Below the pieces are notes generated by a model. The model worked only from the letters and a program-made list of their open reading frames with translations. It ran no database searches and was not told the origin of the DNA. Below are positions 1 through 9,053 of a stretch of 64,000 bases of DNA, piece by piece (the stretch's first letter is position 1; the number at the start of each line of letters is the position of its first letter). Made by a program: the position numbers and the translations under genes. Source of the stretch: G965202915 sp965205955 (GTDB taxonomy: Bacteria; Pseudomonadota; Gammaproteobacteria; Eutrophobiales; Eutrophobiaceae). The stretch is from contig OZ242192.1 of the NCBI GenBank assembly GCA_965205955.1, positions 806,001 through 870,000 of the forward strand, given 5' to 3'.

Positions 1-1630
1 CCGCCATTACCTTGGAAAAAACCGGCGCCGCGACCTGTCCGCCATAATGTTGCTCGCCTCCGGGTTCATTAACGGTTACTACCATTACAAGACGCGGTTT
101 GCTTGCCGGCGCCATCCCGGCAAAAATAGACAGATACCGGTCTTTCGAATAGCCGCCGCGGGTTGATTTATGCACAGTGCCCGTCTTTCCGGCGATACGA
201 TACCCGCGAACGGATGCCCGCTTGCCGGTTCCGCTCTCGGAAACAACGGTCTCCATGATCGACTTGATCTGTCTGGCAACACTTGCGGGAATAGCCTGAT
301 ATCCTTCTACCCTTTTATCCACATGAATAAAAGAGACCGGCACCAGCATGCCATCCGCGGCAATCATGCCGTAAGCCTGCGCCAACTGCAGGGCGCTTAC
401 CGACAGACCATAGCCGAATGCTATCGTGGCCAGTTCCACCTCAGCCCAGTTATTGTACTCCGTGAGTGTCCCCGATGCCTCTCCGGGAAAAATACTGCCG
501 GTGGGCTGGCCAAAGCCAAAACGGGCCAACGTACTCCATAAGACATTCGGTTTGAGTGCGAGAGCAATTTTACTTGCGCCCACATTGCTTGATTTCGTGA
601 TCACGGTTTCCACGTCAATCAAGCCGTAATTTCGAATATCACGCACAGTGTGCGCGCCAATCTTCAAATAGCCCGGATGCGTATCAATCAGTGTCTCGGG
701 GCTATACAGACCGGAAGACAATGCCGCTACAATTGTGAAAGGCTTCAATACCGATCCGGGTTCAAAAACATCGGTAACCGCTCGATTGCGGTAATATTCG
801 CTCCTGAGTCCGTTGCGGTTATTTGGATTGTAGGAAGGCTGCCCGACCAGCGCCAATACTTCCCCGGTGGTCGCATCCAGCATTATCAATGTTCCACTCT
901 TTGCCGCATGGCGGGCAATAGCGGTTTTGAGTTCACGATAGGCAAGATATTGTATGCGTCGATCGATGCTTAACCGTAACTCCTTTCCCGGCTCCGAAGA
1001 TTCAATGATCTCGAATTGCTCGACAATTCTTCCCAGCCTGTCCTGAAGCACCCTTTTCTTTCCCGGCTTGCCCCTCAGCCAATCATCATAGGCCAGTTCG
1101 ATTCCTTCCTGCCCAATATCATCAACATTGGTAAAGCCGATTACATGTGCGGTAATCTCACCCGAAGGGTAATAACGTTTATATTCCTTCTCCAGATAGA
1201 CTCCGGGAATATTGAGCGCCAATATCTTTTTCACCACATTCGGATCGGCATGCCGCCTTAAATAAACAAAATCACGATTGATACGGTCAAAAAATTTGCC
1301 TTTCAATTTTTCAGTGCTGGTATTCAATACCTCTGCAAGCTCCGGCGATCGATCAATGTGCTCCAGCACACGGCGGGGATCGGCCCAGACCGACTCCATC
1401 GGCGTACTTATTGCCAGATGATCGCCGTTGCGATCGGTAATCACGCCCCGATGTGCGGTAATTTCAATGACTCTGACCGATCGGGCATCGCCATGGGTCT
1501 TTAAAAAATCATTATTAAGAAGCTGTAGATCGACAACGCGCCAAATCAACGCGCACATGATCAGGAAAAAAAATACCAGCATTATCCACAGGCGGACAGG
1601 GTGTTGCGCTTGCCGTATTTCCGTCTTCAT
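1..1630 (-). CDS. ftsI: Peptidoglycan D,D-transpeptidase FtsI (PBP3), 3' end beyond window
   Basis: Septal class B penicillin-binding protein that cross-links peptidoglycan at the division site; inner membrane, periplasmic domain. Read on the minus strand the frame stays open from an ATG at 1630 to the window edge (about 543 residues). It shows a short cytoplasmic start, one membrane segment near residues 14-34, the dimerisation domain, then the three penicillin-binding motifs: SVLK (catalytic Ser near 292), SSN near 348 and KTG near 481. The start codon overlaps the ftsL stop as ATGA, so translation is probably coupled. It is the last visible gene of the mraZ-rsmH-ftsL-ftsI cluster. Only the last few dozen residues are missing. 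Confidence 0.95.
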   Translation of the reverse strand, partial: MKTEIRQAQHPVRLWIMLVFFFLIMCALIWRVVDLQLLNNDFLKTHGDARSVRVIEITAHRGVITDRNGDHLAISTPMESVWADPRRVLEHIDRSPELAEVLNTSTEKLKGKFFDRINRDFVYLRRHADPNVVKKILALNIPGVYLEKEYKRYYPSGEITAHVIGFTNVDDIGQEGIELAYDDWLRGKPGKKRVLQDRLGRIVEQFEIIESSEPGKELRLSIDRRIQYLAYRELKTAIARHAAKSGTLIMLDATTGEVLALVGQPSYNPNNRNGLRSEYYRNRAVTDVFEPGSVLKPFTIVAALSSGLYSPETLIDTHPGYLKIGAHTVRDIRNYGLIDVETVITKSSNVGASKIALALKPNVLWSTLARFGFGQPTGSIFPGEASGTLTEYNNWAEVELATIAFGYGLSVSALQLAQAYGMIAADGMLVPVSFIHVDKRVEGYQAIPASVARQIKSIMETVVSESGTGKRASVRGYRIAGKTGTVHKSTRGGYSKDRYLSIFAGMAPASKPRLVMVVTVNEPGGEQHYGGQVAAPVFSKVMA

Positions 1631-1890
1631 CTTTCCGGCACTAAAATTGTTTTTTGTTCAGGGCTTGTCATGTTCAACTTCGTGCGCGCCACAGACTCGA
1701 TCCGATCATCGGTTGCCCAGGTGCTTTGTTCCAGTTGAATACGTCCCCATTCCTCATTCAAGGCATCGCGCTCCCTTTCCAGATCCAGAATTTCCGCAAA
1801 CAACTTTCTTGTTTCATGTTTGGCGACCACAACCTCCATTGCCGAATAAAAAACGGCAATAAAGAGCAACATGTTAACGATCATCCTCAT
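1627..1890 (-). CDS. ftsL: Cell division protein FtsL
   Basis: Small bitopic divisome protein that forms a complex with FtsB and FtsQ and activates FtsWI. The 87 residues begin with a short hydrophobic segment (residues 3-22) followed by a charged helix with leucine-zipper character (around LFAEILDLERERDALNEEWG), the normal FtsL architecture. FtsL is poorly conserved, so position between rsmH and ftsI is the main support. It starts 3 bases after the rsmH stop and overlaps ftsI by 4 bases, so the three genes are one transcript. Confidence 0.85.
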   Translation of the reverse strand: MRMIVNMLLFIAVFYSAMEVVVAKHETRKLFAEILDLERERDALNEEWGRIQLEQSTWATDDRIESVARTKLNMTSPEQKTILVPER

Positions 1891-1893
1891 TTC

Positions 1894-2823
1894 TCAAATC
1901 CTTTCCCCAATGCGCATAATTGCGCTACGGGCGCGCGGATTGCTTTCGACTTCCCCGGTTGCCGGGCGGATCGGCTTTCCCACCGGCTTCAACCCAGGGC
2001 GAAGCTGATCATCCCGGATGGGTAGATCGGGCGGAAAAGTACCGCCGCGCCCCTGTTCCCGGATAAAGCGTTTTATGATCCGGTCCTCCAGCGAATGAAA
2101 ACTTATCGCGACCAGGCGCCCGCCCGGGGCAAGCAAATCAATCACCTGCGACAATGCCTCTTTCAACTCTTTCAACTCATTATTAATAAATATCCGTATT
2201 GCCTGAAACGTCTTTGTTGCCGGATGAATCCCCTTGGCTGATCTCTTTGGATAAACGGAAGCAACCAGCTTGGCAAGCTGGTGTGTAGTGCCAAGGGGGC
2301 TTTTTTCGCGTTCGCTCACAATGCGTTTTGCAATCCGTCTGGCAAAACGCTCCTCACCATAACGATAAATAACATCGGCAATTTCCGACTGCTTCGCTTG
2401 ATTCAGCCAATCCCTGGCCGAAACCGGCTCAGCCGGGTCCATGCGCATATCCAGCACACCGTTGTGCTGAAAACTGAAACCCCGTCCCGGATTATCGAAC
2501 TGCGGAGAAGACACACCGAGATCAAACAGGATCCCGTCGGTTTTACCCTGCATACCCCCGGCATGCACCAGATCCGACAACATGCAATACGAACCCTGCA
2601 CCAATCTAAACCGCCTGTCCCGAAACGGTGGACTATCGGCAATCCTGACGGCATCCGGATCCCTGTCGATTGCCAGCAACCGGCCTGACTCATCCAGCCT
2701 TTTCAAGATTGCCCCGCTGTGTCCGCCGCAGCCAAACGTGCAGTCCACATAAAATCCATCGGGTCTAATATTCAACGCCTCCAATACCTCATCTAATAAA
2801 ACCGCCCTGTGTGAGTATTCCAA
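1894..2823 (-). CDS. rsmH: 16S rRNA (cytosine(1402)-N(4))-methyltransferase
   Basis: RsmH (MraW) methylates C1402 of 16S rRNA with S-adenosylmethionine. The 309-residue length is typical. Visible signatures are the N-terminal HRAVLLDEVLEAL, the SAM-binding FVDCTFGCGGHS-type loop (here FYVDCTFGCGGHSGAIL, residues ~24-40), LFDLGVSSPQ, and the C-terminal FHSLEDRIIKRF followed by NPRARSA. It lies 36 bases downstream of mraZ and 3 bases upstream of ftsL, second gene of the dcw cluster. Confidence 0.95.
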   Translation of the reverse strand: MEYSHRAVLLDEVLEALNIRPDGFYVDCTFGCGGHSGAILKRLDESGRLLAIDRDPDAVRIADSPPFRDRRFRLVQGSYCMLSDLVHAGGMQGKTDGILFDLGVSSPQFDNPGRGFSFQHNGVLDMRMDPAEPVSARDWLNQAKQSEIADVIYRYGEERFARRIAKRIVSEREKSPLGTTHQLAKLVASVYPKRSAKGIHPATKTFQAIRIFINNELKELKEALSQVIDLLAPGGRLVAISFHSLEDRIIKRFIREQGRGGTFPPDLPIRDDQLRPGLKPVGKPIRPATGEVESNPRARSAIMRIGERI

Positions 2824-2859
2824 TACGCTTTCTCACCAATTCATCACCCGTACGCCGAA

Positions 2860-3318
2860 TTACAATGCCAATGATCGGAGCGACTCGGATGCCTCGGTGT
2901 CGCCGCTATCGATCGATTCCAACCATTGATCCTGCTGCTCCGACCAGGTTGCCGCATCCCAGATTTCAAACTTATTACTCTGTCCCAGCATCACACTGGC
3001 TTGATCCAGCTTGGCATACTCCCGCAACTCCTTCGGGACCAGGATCCTGCCTTGATTATCCAACTGGCAGTCGGTGGCATAACCGTGCATCATCTGTTTG
3101 ATACGGCGATGGGTGCGATCAAAATCGGACAGGTTTGCCAGCTTGGTCTCGGTAACTTCCCATTCGGGAAACAGATACAGCCAGAGAGAACGTTCGAGCG
3201 GATTCAGGGTAAGCACCATGGCATTGCCCGCCTGCCCCCGTATATAATCGCGGTAGCGGCTTGGTATGGCCAGACGCCCCTTGCTGTCAAGACTGATATT
3301 ACTGCATCCACGAAACAT
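2860..3318 (-). CDS. mraZ: Transcriptional regulator MraZ
   Basis: First gene of the division and cell wall cluster; MraZ is an AbrB-fold DNA-binding protein that represses its own operon. 152 residues, the normal size, with two SpoVT/AbrB-like halves: SLDSKGRLAIPSRYRD near the N terminus and QLDNQGRILVPKELREYA around residues 80-97. The FRG start context fits the family. Three spaced TGG boxes lie just upstream (separate entry), which supports autoregulation. Confidence 0.95.
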   Translation of the reverse strand: MFRGCSNISLDSKGRLAIPSRYRDYIRGQAGNAMVLTLNPLERSLWLYLFPEWEVTETKLANLSDFDRTHRRIKQMMHGYATDCQLDNQGRILVPKELREYAKLDQASVMLGQSNKFEIWDAATWSEQQDQWLESIDSGDTEASESLRSLAL

Positions 3319-3345
3319 CTATATATCCCTGACTTGTTTAAAATC

Positions 3346-3371
3346 TCCACTATATACCACTTTTTACCACT
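3346..3371 (-). promoter_or_regulatory. Probable MraZ operator: three direct TGG boxes with 10-base period
   Basis: On the minus strand, 29-52 bases before the mraZ start, GTGG occurs three times exactly 10 bases apart (GTGGTAAAAA, GTGGTATATA, GTGG). MraZ of other gammaproteobacteria binds three or more TGGGN boxes separated by 5 bases, i.e. the same 10-base period. Here the box reads TGGTA, TGGTA, TGGAG, so the consensus has drifted. A TTGCCG with 17 bases to TAAAAA overlaps the first box and could be the promoter; that is only suggestive. Confidence 0.7.
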
Positions 3372-3720
3372 AAGTGAAAATAACGGCAAGAATTTTTTAT
3401 ATTTTTTTAGAGAAATACGCCCCTTTGGCGAGGCACTATGCAAGAAAACGCGAAAAATCAGTAAGATATTGATTATTCTTTAATTTTTAATAAAGACGCA
3501 GTACTGCCAATTATTGCATAGCCGGGTTTATTTTGGGGGTTTTTCGGTGTCCCTGTTGGTGGAACGGGAGATCCCATCTTCCTTAGCGAGTAATGTATCT
3601 CCTCATCCGCCGAATCCGGTTGCAAAGATCCGGTGGGTTCCGTCATTTTTACTTCTTTGCCGAGTCGCTTGATAGCTAGCTGATGGGTGGAGCGTAGTGC
3701 CGACTGGAAAACGGGTTAAA
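3372..3720. other. Intergenic region between mraZ and the ankyrin gene
   Basis: About 350 bases without a supportable gene. The part next to mraZ is AT-rich and should hold the mraZ promoter. The part next to the ankyrin gene (about 3520-3720) shows no coding frame with a ribosome site and no hairpin followed by a T run that I could call a terminator. Confidence 0.5.
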
Positions 3721-4818
3721 TCATTTTGCGCCTGCTTTTTCCAGGGCGTTGATGATGTCCTGATGCCCCGCTTGTCTTGCCACACCCAGCGGAGTCCTGC
3801 TGTCTTCAGTTTTCGCGTTGACATCTGCCCCTGCTTTGACAAGGGCGGAAATGACTTCGGCATTTCCCTTATGTGCCGCCCAGTCAAGCGGAGTCCAGCC
3901 GTCTTCAGTTTTCGCATTAACATCTGCCCCTGCTTTGACAAGGGCAGAAATGACTTCGGCATTTCCGTTATATGCCGCCCAGTGAAGTGGAGTCCAGCCG
4001 CTTTTATTTTTCGCATTGACATCTGCCCCCGCTTTAATCAGGGCAGAAATGACTTCGGCATTTCCGTAACGTGCCGCCCAGTGAAGTGGAGTCCAGCCGT
4101 TTTTATCTTTCGCATTGACTTCCGCTTCCGCTTGGACAAGGACGGGAATGATTTGGGCATTTCCTCCCACCCGGTGAAGCAGAGTTTTGCCGTCTTCATC
4201 TTTCGCATTGACATCCGCCCCTGCGTTAATCATCGTCTGGATTTCGGTGGTCGTCATGGATGTCGCTAACTTCAGGAGGCAACCTGCATCGGTCTTGCAA
4301 CCGAAATTTGTTTCCGCCCCCGCTTTTTCCAGGACTTTGATGGCGTCCTGATTCCCTGCTACTTGTTTTGCCGCACCCAGCGGAGTCAAGCCGCCTTTTG
4401 CTTGCGCATTGACCTCTGCCCCCGCTTTGACAAGGGCAGAAACGGCTTCGGCTTCTTTCGCAAAGTGAAGCGGGGTCAGGTCATATTCAGTAGTTCTTGC
4501 ATGGACACTCGCCCCAGCCTCAAGCAGGACAGGGATCAATTCGGATTTTTCTGCTTCTAAGGCCTCGTGAATCGGGGTCCGGTCATCTTCACCTCTCACA
4601 TTGACATCCGCACCAGTATCAATCATCACTTGCAGTTCGGCAGGCGTGATGACTTCCCAGCTAATGGATGCAAGGCAATTCACATTCGCCGTGCAGTCGG
4701 GCAAATGGGAGTAGTCGGTATTATCGGCACACCCCAAAAGGGCAGCGAATGCCGGAATCAGGATCGGGGCACGGAGGTATCTCCTCGCCGCCGCCAGAAT
4801 GATCAGATATTTTTCCAT
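3721..4818 (-). CDS. Ankyrin-repeat lipoprotein
   Basis: 365 residues from the ATG at 4818, chosen because AAGGAAGA stands 7 bases upstream; an in-frame upstream extension to 4896 lacks a ribosome site. The N terminus is a lipoprotein signal: positively charged ARRYLRAP, a hydrophobic run and the lipobox LLGC, so the protein is probably exported and lipid-anchored. The rest is about nine ankyrin repeats, e.g. GWTPLHWAARYGNAEVISAL with the linker AGADVNAK. The C-terminal four repeats are nearly identical 99-base units, so copy number can change by recombination. Ankyrin proteins bind other proteins; the partner is unknown. Divergent from the methyltransferase at 5025. Confidence 0.85.
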   Translation of the reverse strand: MEKYLIILAAARRYLRAPILIPAFAALLGCADNTDYSHLPDCTANVNCLASISWEVITPAELQVMIDTGADVNVRGEDDRTPIHEALEAEKSELIPVLLEAGASVHARTTEYDLTPLHFAKEAEAVSALVKAGAEVNAQAKGGLTPLGAAKQVAGNQDAIKVLEKAGAETNFGCKTDAGCLLKLATSMTTTEIQTMINAGADVNAKDEDGKTLLHRVGGNAQIIPVLVQAEAEVNAKDKNGWTPLHWAARYGNAEVISALIKAGADVNAKNKSGWTPLHWAAYNGNAEVISALVKAGADVNAKTEDGWTPLDWAAHKGNAEVISALVKAGADVNAKTEDSRTPLGVARQAGHQDIINALEKAGAK

Positions 4819-5024
4819 AGTTGTTTCTTCCTTTGAAGTTGCGTTGGATCGCTTGAAGTCATTGCAGTACAGGGGCGATGAAGCCTGGATGTACATCCCC
4901 GATATTCAAGATAATCATGCGTATAATATACAGCATTGCGTTGACCCCTTGTTTGTCCCAGAATATCAGGAATCATGTTTCTGGGTAAATCGTTGGATAG
5001 CACACGTAAATCACCGAGGTTTTA

Positions 5025-6233
5025 ATGCAAAAATCCGTTGGAAATTTTTCTTCCGATGGCGGAGTTCCCTATAAAGAAATTCCGTTGTCCGGGATTGAGA
5101 ATGAGGAAGCAGTCGAGCGCATTGCAATGAAAATCAATGCTGCAGGCACGCAGCATTGGGATCTCAAATTGAAACAAACAGGCGAGGCTGATGGGGCGCA
5201 CCCTGTGCTTTATGTGCATTCTGTGGACATGAGCGCGTTGCAGGAGTACCTGCATACGCTGGTTGAGAAAGACTCGGATGAGAGGCTGGTGGCTGGCATT
5301 TTGAATGCTATAGAGGGAGTCAGAAGTTATGGGATACATGGAAAACGCCGCGTCTATGCAGGGTATAACTCGGAGAGGAAGGTAACCGGCCGGAAAGACA
5401 AGGAGAAAGCGAGAGGGAAATATTTTTATGCGGCGGATAACGATTATCAGGAAGCAGGGAATCAATTCCCCTCTGAATATGAGAATAAAATTATCTGTGA
5501 AGATAGTGCGATATTCCTGAAAAACCTTCCCGATAATTGCGTTGATTTGGTGTTTACCTCTCCCCCGTATAATTTTGGATTGGAGTATGCAACGGCTGAG
5601 AACGATGCCACCGATTGGGAGGCGTATTTTGATGCGCTTTTCTCGGTGCTGGACGAGTGCATACGGGTTTTAGTATATGGTGGCCGCCTGATCATCAACG
5701 TTCAGCCCTTGTATTCCGATTATATTCCCTCGCATCACGTCATCAGTACGTATTTGGCCAACGAAAAAAAACTGATTTGGAAGAGTGAAATTTTGTGGGA
5801 GAAAAATAATTACAATTGCAAGTACACGGCGTGGGGGAGTTGGAAGAGCCCCTCCAACCCATATATGAAGTACAGTTGGGAATTTCTCGAGGTCTTTTGT
5901 AAGGGTTCACTCAAAAAAGCCGGCCTCAAAGAGAATGCGGACATATCCGGCGATGATTTCAAAAAATGGGTTTATGCGAAATGGTCTATCGCACCGGAAA
6001 GAAACATGGCTCAATACGGGCACCCGGCGATGTTCCCGGAGGAGTTGGCGCATCGGGTATTGTCTCTTTTTAGTTTCAGAGGCGATCTTGTTTTGGACCC
6101 ATTCAATGGGGTTGGCACAACCTGTGCCGTTGCCAGGAAAACCGGACGCCGTTATCTGGGTATAGATGTTTCAGAAGAATACTGCATCGCGTCTGAGAAG
6201 CGGCTTGCCGGGATTATGGAACTATTGGTCTAG
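5025..6233 (+). CDS. Solitary DNA methyltransferase (N4-cytosine/N6-adenine, beta-type motif order)
   Basis: 402 residues. Motif IV is TSPPYNF (about residues 180-186) and motif I comes later as DPFNGVGTTCAVARKTGRRY near the C terminus, the order of beta-class amino-methyltransferases; the SPPY form is common among N4-cytosine enzymes. The first 130 residues are a separate domain that I do not recognise. No restriction endonuclease gene is next to it: the neighbours are the ankyrin lipoprotein and rnpB, so it is either an orphan regulatory methylase or the survivor of a lost system. GAGG lies 6 bases before the ATG. Confidence 0.85.
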   Translation: MQKSVGNFSSDGGVPYKEIPLSGIENEEAVERIAMKINAAGTQHWDLKLKQTGEADGAHPVLYVHSVDMSALQEYLHTLVEKDSDERLVAGILNAIEGVRSYGIHGKRRVYAGYNSERKVTGRKDKEKARGKYFYAADNDYQEAGNQFPSEYENKIICEDSAIFLKNLPDNCVDLVFTSPPYNFGLEYATAENDATDWEAYFDALFSVLDECIRVLVYGGRLIINVQPLYSDYIPSHHVISTYLANEKKLIWKSEILWEKNNYNCKYTAWGSWKSPSNPYMKYSWEFLEVFCKGSLKKAGLKENADISGDDFKKWVYAKWSIAPERNMAQYGHPAMFPEELAHRVLSLFSFRGDLVLDPFNGVGTTCAVARKTGRRYLGIDVSEEYCIASEKRLAGIMELLV

Positions 6234-6295
6234 AAGAGTGTGAATTTCCCAATCGCTCTGGCGGAGATGGTTTTCGCACTCGGCCCCGGAAAGGA

Positions 6296-6630
6296 AGGGA
6301 GTCGGTCTGTAAGCCGGGTTCTGTCGTGGGTAATCATTCCTCTGGGATGTATGTCACCATACACCTCTAGCAACCTACCCGGGGACTCTGCGGGCCGCAT
6401 CAATGTCCCCCTATTTGGTCTTGCTCCAAGCGGGGTTTTCCCTGCCACCGGTATTGCTACCGGCGCGGTGCGCTCTTACCGCACCATTTCACCCTTACCT
6501 TGACGGCGGTATATTTTCTGCGGCACTTTCCGTCGGCTCACGCCGCCCAGAAATTATCTGGCACTTTGCCCTGTGGAGCCCGGACTTTCCTCCACAGCAT
6601 CTGCTGCAGCGATTACCTGACCAACTCCTG
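6296..6630 (-). ncRNA. rnpB: RNase P RNA, bacterial type A
   Basis: Catalytic RNA that cuts the 5' leader from tRNA precursors. On the minus strand the conserved core is plain: GAGGAAAGTCCGGGCTCCAC near the 5' side, GGTAAGGGTGAAA, GGTGCGGTAAGAGCGCACCG, GAGCAAGACCAAATAGGG, and CCACGACAGAACCCGGCTTA at the 3' side. The ends GGAGTTGGTC (6628-6619) and GACCGACTCC (6307-6298) pair over 10 positions with one wobble, giving helix P1 and fixing the gene limits to within a few bases. Frames crossing this region in either direction are not genes. Confidence 0.97.
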
Positions 6631-6637
6631 AAAGCAA

Positions 6638-6665
6638 GTATTATCCATCAATGCGCTAAATACAA
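6638..6665 (-). promoter_or_regulatory. Candidate rnpB promoter
   Basis: On the minus strand TTGTAT, 16 bases, TAATAC, then 7-8 bases to the predicted RNA start near 6630. Each hexamer keeps about half of the sigma-70 consensus; the spacing to the P1 helix is what makes it credible. Confidence 0.45.
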
Positions 6666-6705
6666 GTTGCGTTTGGTCGTGCGCCGGGTGTTTGTCCGGC
6701 AAAAC

Positions 6706-8457
6706 TCAATGATTTTTATCGGACAGCAGGAGCCGCCGGTGCTCGTCGGTAAGCTCGCTGATGCTGTTGATATCGGCCAGTTTTTTGAGTTTCTGTTTTC
6801 GGGTGATTGCCTTCATCTTGTCGATTGTGGCGATGAAGGTCAGTGTTATGTTTTCATCCGAATAAAGGGTTTCATCTTCACCGCCGTAGGGGGAATCAAT
6901 GGGAGTCAACTCGGCCAGTCTGTCCCCGTACTTTGTGCCGCGCCAGTGTTCGATAATTCCGGCGGCGCTGGTTTTGGGGTTGTCCAGGATAAAGCGGATT
7001 ATTTCCCGCAGAAATTCATGTCCGTCCATTTCTATCTGTTCCAACTCCGGCTCGATGTTTATAGTCGCGACAAGACCGGGCTTGCGCAGCAGGGAAGAGA
7101 TGGCAATAGCCATCGGATTGAGAGGGGCGCTTCCCGCAGGAGGCTGCCTGGATTTTCCTTTTATATTGCCCTGACCGCGCGCCTCGATCTGATGGATTTC
7201 CAGATCGGTGAGCAGTGATATTTTTTTGGTGAGTAATTGTTTCAGGCCGCTTTGAGGCATTTGCTTTAGATAGCCGGCGGCACGATGGGCCAGTTTGTCC
7301 CGGTCTTCACGCACGGCCAGGGAAAGGTCCCGCTGTACGACAGATAACAAATAATCGGATAACGGGGTCAATTCTTCCCGGCTTTCAAATTGCTCCTTCC
7401 CATGCCGCCGTATATAGCTGTCCGGATCGTCCTCTTTCGGGATAAAGCGGAAAAAGATTTGCCGGCCCTCATGCAATAACGGCAATGCGGTCTGCATGGC
7501 CTTGTGTGCCGCCGCTTTTCCGGCCGGGTCTCCGTCAAAACAAAAAATGATTTTGTTGGACAGGCGAAATACTTTCTCGATATGCCCGCCGGTCACCGCG
7601 GTGCCCAGGGTGGCGGCGACATTGGGTATTCCAAACTGCGCCAGGGCGATCACATCCATATAGCCTTCGACGATATACAGGCTTTCCTTTTCCTTTATCG
7701 CTTTTTTGGCCTGATGCAGGCCGTATAATTCCCGTGCTTTATGGAAAATAGGCGTTGTCGGGCTGTTCAGATATTTGGGCGTGTTGGCTGCGGCATTGCC
7801 CGGAACACGCCCGCCCAGTCCGATCGCGCGTTCGCGCTGGTCCCGAATAGGGAAGATCAAACGGTCGCGAAAGCGATCATAGTGACCGCCGCTGTCATTT
7901 TTCAGTACCACGCCTATTGTGCATAATTGCTCCAGTGCCGCATCGGAATTACCCAGCCGCTTGATGATATTGTCCCGGCCGGGTGCGGCATAGCCGAGTT
8001 CATATTCGGCGGCGATCTTTCCGCTGATCCCTCGTTTTTTCAGATAATCAACGGCCGGTCCATGGTCGCGCAGATTATTGCGATAAACGTCCGCCACCCT
8101 GTTCATCAATTCATATAATTCCGCGGTCCGGGCAGCGGATTGATCCGGGCGGCCGCCTTCCACCGGCACAGGCATATTGGCCCTGCTTGCCAGCTCCTCA
8201 ACCGCATCCCGAAATTCAAGATTCAGATATTCCATCAAAAAGCCGATGGCGGTACCGTTTGCGCCACAGCCGAAGCAGTGGTAGAACTGTTTTTCCTGGC
8301 TGACAGAAAAAGAAGGCGTTTTTTCGGAATGGAAGGGGCAAAGAGCCCTATAATCCCGACCGGCTTTTTTCAGCGGCACATAGGCATCAATGACGTCCAC
8401 CACATCGGTGCGCGCTATCAGGTCATCGATAAAATCTTGAGGTATAAGGCCGGCCAT
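6706..8457 (-). CDS. dnaG: DNA primase
   Basis: Makes RNA primers for Okazaki fragments at the replication fork. 583 residues, normal for the family. N-terminal CHC2 zinc domain with CPFHSEKTPSF and YHCFGCGANG (residues ~40-65), the RNA polymerase core with SPTTPIFHKARELYGL, the TOPRIM EGYMDVIAL and FDGDPAGKAA, and a C-terminal DnaB-binding region. Downstream of rpsU in the classic rpsU-dnaG macromolecular synthesis order; rpoD would be next but rnpB stands there instead. The 257 bases between rpsU and dnaG may carry an attenuator, but I see no strong hairpin. Confidence 0.97.
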   Translation of the reverse strand: MAGLIPQDFIDDLIARTDVVDVIDAYVPLKKAGRDYRALCPFHSEKTPSFSVSQEKQFYHCFGCGANGTAIGFLMEYLNLEFRDAVEELASRANMPVPVEGGRPDQSAARTAELYELMNRVADVYRNNLRDHGPAVDYLKKRGISGKIAAEYELGYAAPGRDNIIKRLGNSDAALEQLCTIGVVLKNDSGGHYDRFRDRLIFPIRDQRERAIGLGGRVPGNAAANTPKYLNSPTTPIFHKARELYGLHQAKKAIKEKESLYIVEGYMDVIALAQFGIPNVAATLGTAVTGGHIEKVFRLSNKIIFCFDGDPAGKAAAHKAMQTALPLLHEGRQIFFRFIPKEDDPDSYIRRHGKEQFESREELTPLSDYLLSVVQRDLSLAVREDRDKLAHRAAGYLKQMPQSGLKQLLTKKISLLTDLEIHQIEARGQGNIKGKSRQPPAGSAPLNPMAIAISSLLRKPGLVATINIEPELEQIEMDGHEFLREIIRFILDNPKTSAAGIIEHWRGTKYGDRLAELTPIDSPYGGEDETLYSDENITLTFIATIDKMKAITRKQKLKKLADINSISELTDEHRRLLLSDKNH

Positions 8458-8714
8458 TGGCAGTCAAAGCTATAAAATAGAACAGTACACTAGCTGGATG
8501 ATTCGTTGTGCAGACTATTTTCTCATAGTTGCCCAGGGATGATGAAGCAATTTTCCTGCTGCAGAAAAACAGCATATTTCAGCCTGTATATACCGGCACT
8601 TCCCCGTTGCGGCGCTCTGTATACCTCGCGGGATTGTGCTGGGTGTAATTGTCGGGGGTCTTCGATAGTAATCGCCGTTATTCCCCGGCAATGGCCGTGA
8701 AGGCTCAGCGGTAC

Positions 8715-8930
8715 CTAGTATCGCCGCCGGCGGCGCAGGGTATTGCGGGAGGCCTGTTTCTGAGAGCGCTTGACGGCTGCGGCGGCTTTACGCTTGCGCA
8801 CCTGGGTCGGCTTCTCATAAAATTCACGCTTGAGGGCGTCGGCCATAATACCGGCCTTCTCGCAGGCGCGCTTGAAGCGGCGCATGGCGATCTCAAATGG
8901 TTCATTATCTCGTACTTTTACCGATAGCAT
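8715..8930 (-). CDS. rpsU: 30S ribosomal protein S21
   Basis: 71 residues, usual size. The family block KVRDNEPFEIAMRRFKRACE at the N terminus and a very basic C-terminal tail ending RRRRRY are diagnostic. S21 assists 16S rRNA-mRNA pairing at initiation. Divergent from tsaD with 123 bases between, the same rpsU/tsaD arrangement as in Escherichia coli. Confidence 0.97.
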   Translation of the reverse strand: MLSVKVRDNEPFEIAMRRFKRACEKAGIMADALKREFYEKPTQVRKRKAAAAVKRSQKQASRNTLRRRRRY

Positions 8931-9053
8931 TGATTATAAGCGGTCCTTATGGTTAGTGACTGTATGATGTAAACTAGAATCGATAATTCTAATACTACAG
9001 GATAAAATTGCAATACATATTAATGATTTTTACTGTTTTAGCTGGATAAATTT

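Noticed and set aside
3603..4022. Second ankyrin-like frame on the minus strand
   Set aside because: It is an alternative frame across the same repeats; periodic only because the DNA is periodic. The lipoprotein frame has the ribosome site and signal sequence.
6403..7218. Plus-strand frame across rnpB and the dnaG 3' part
   Set aside because: It lies opposite a structured RNA and a certain gene and shows no family signal.
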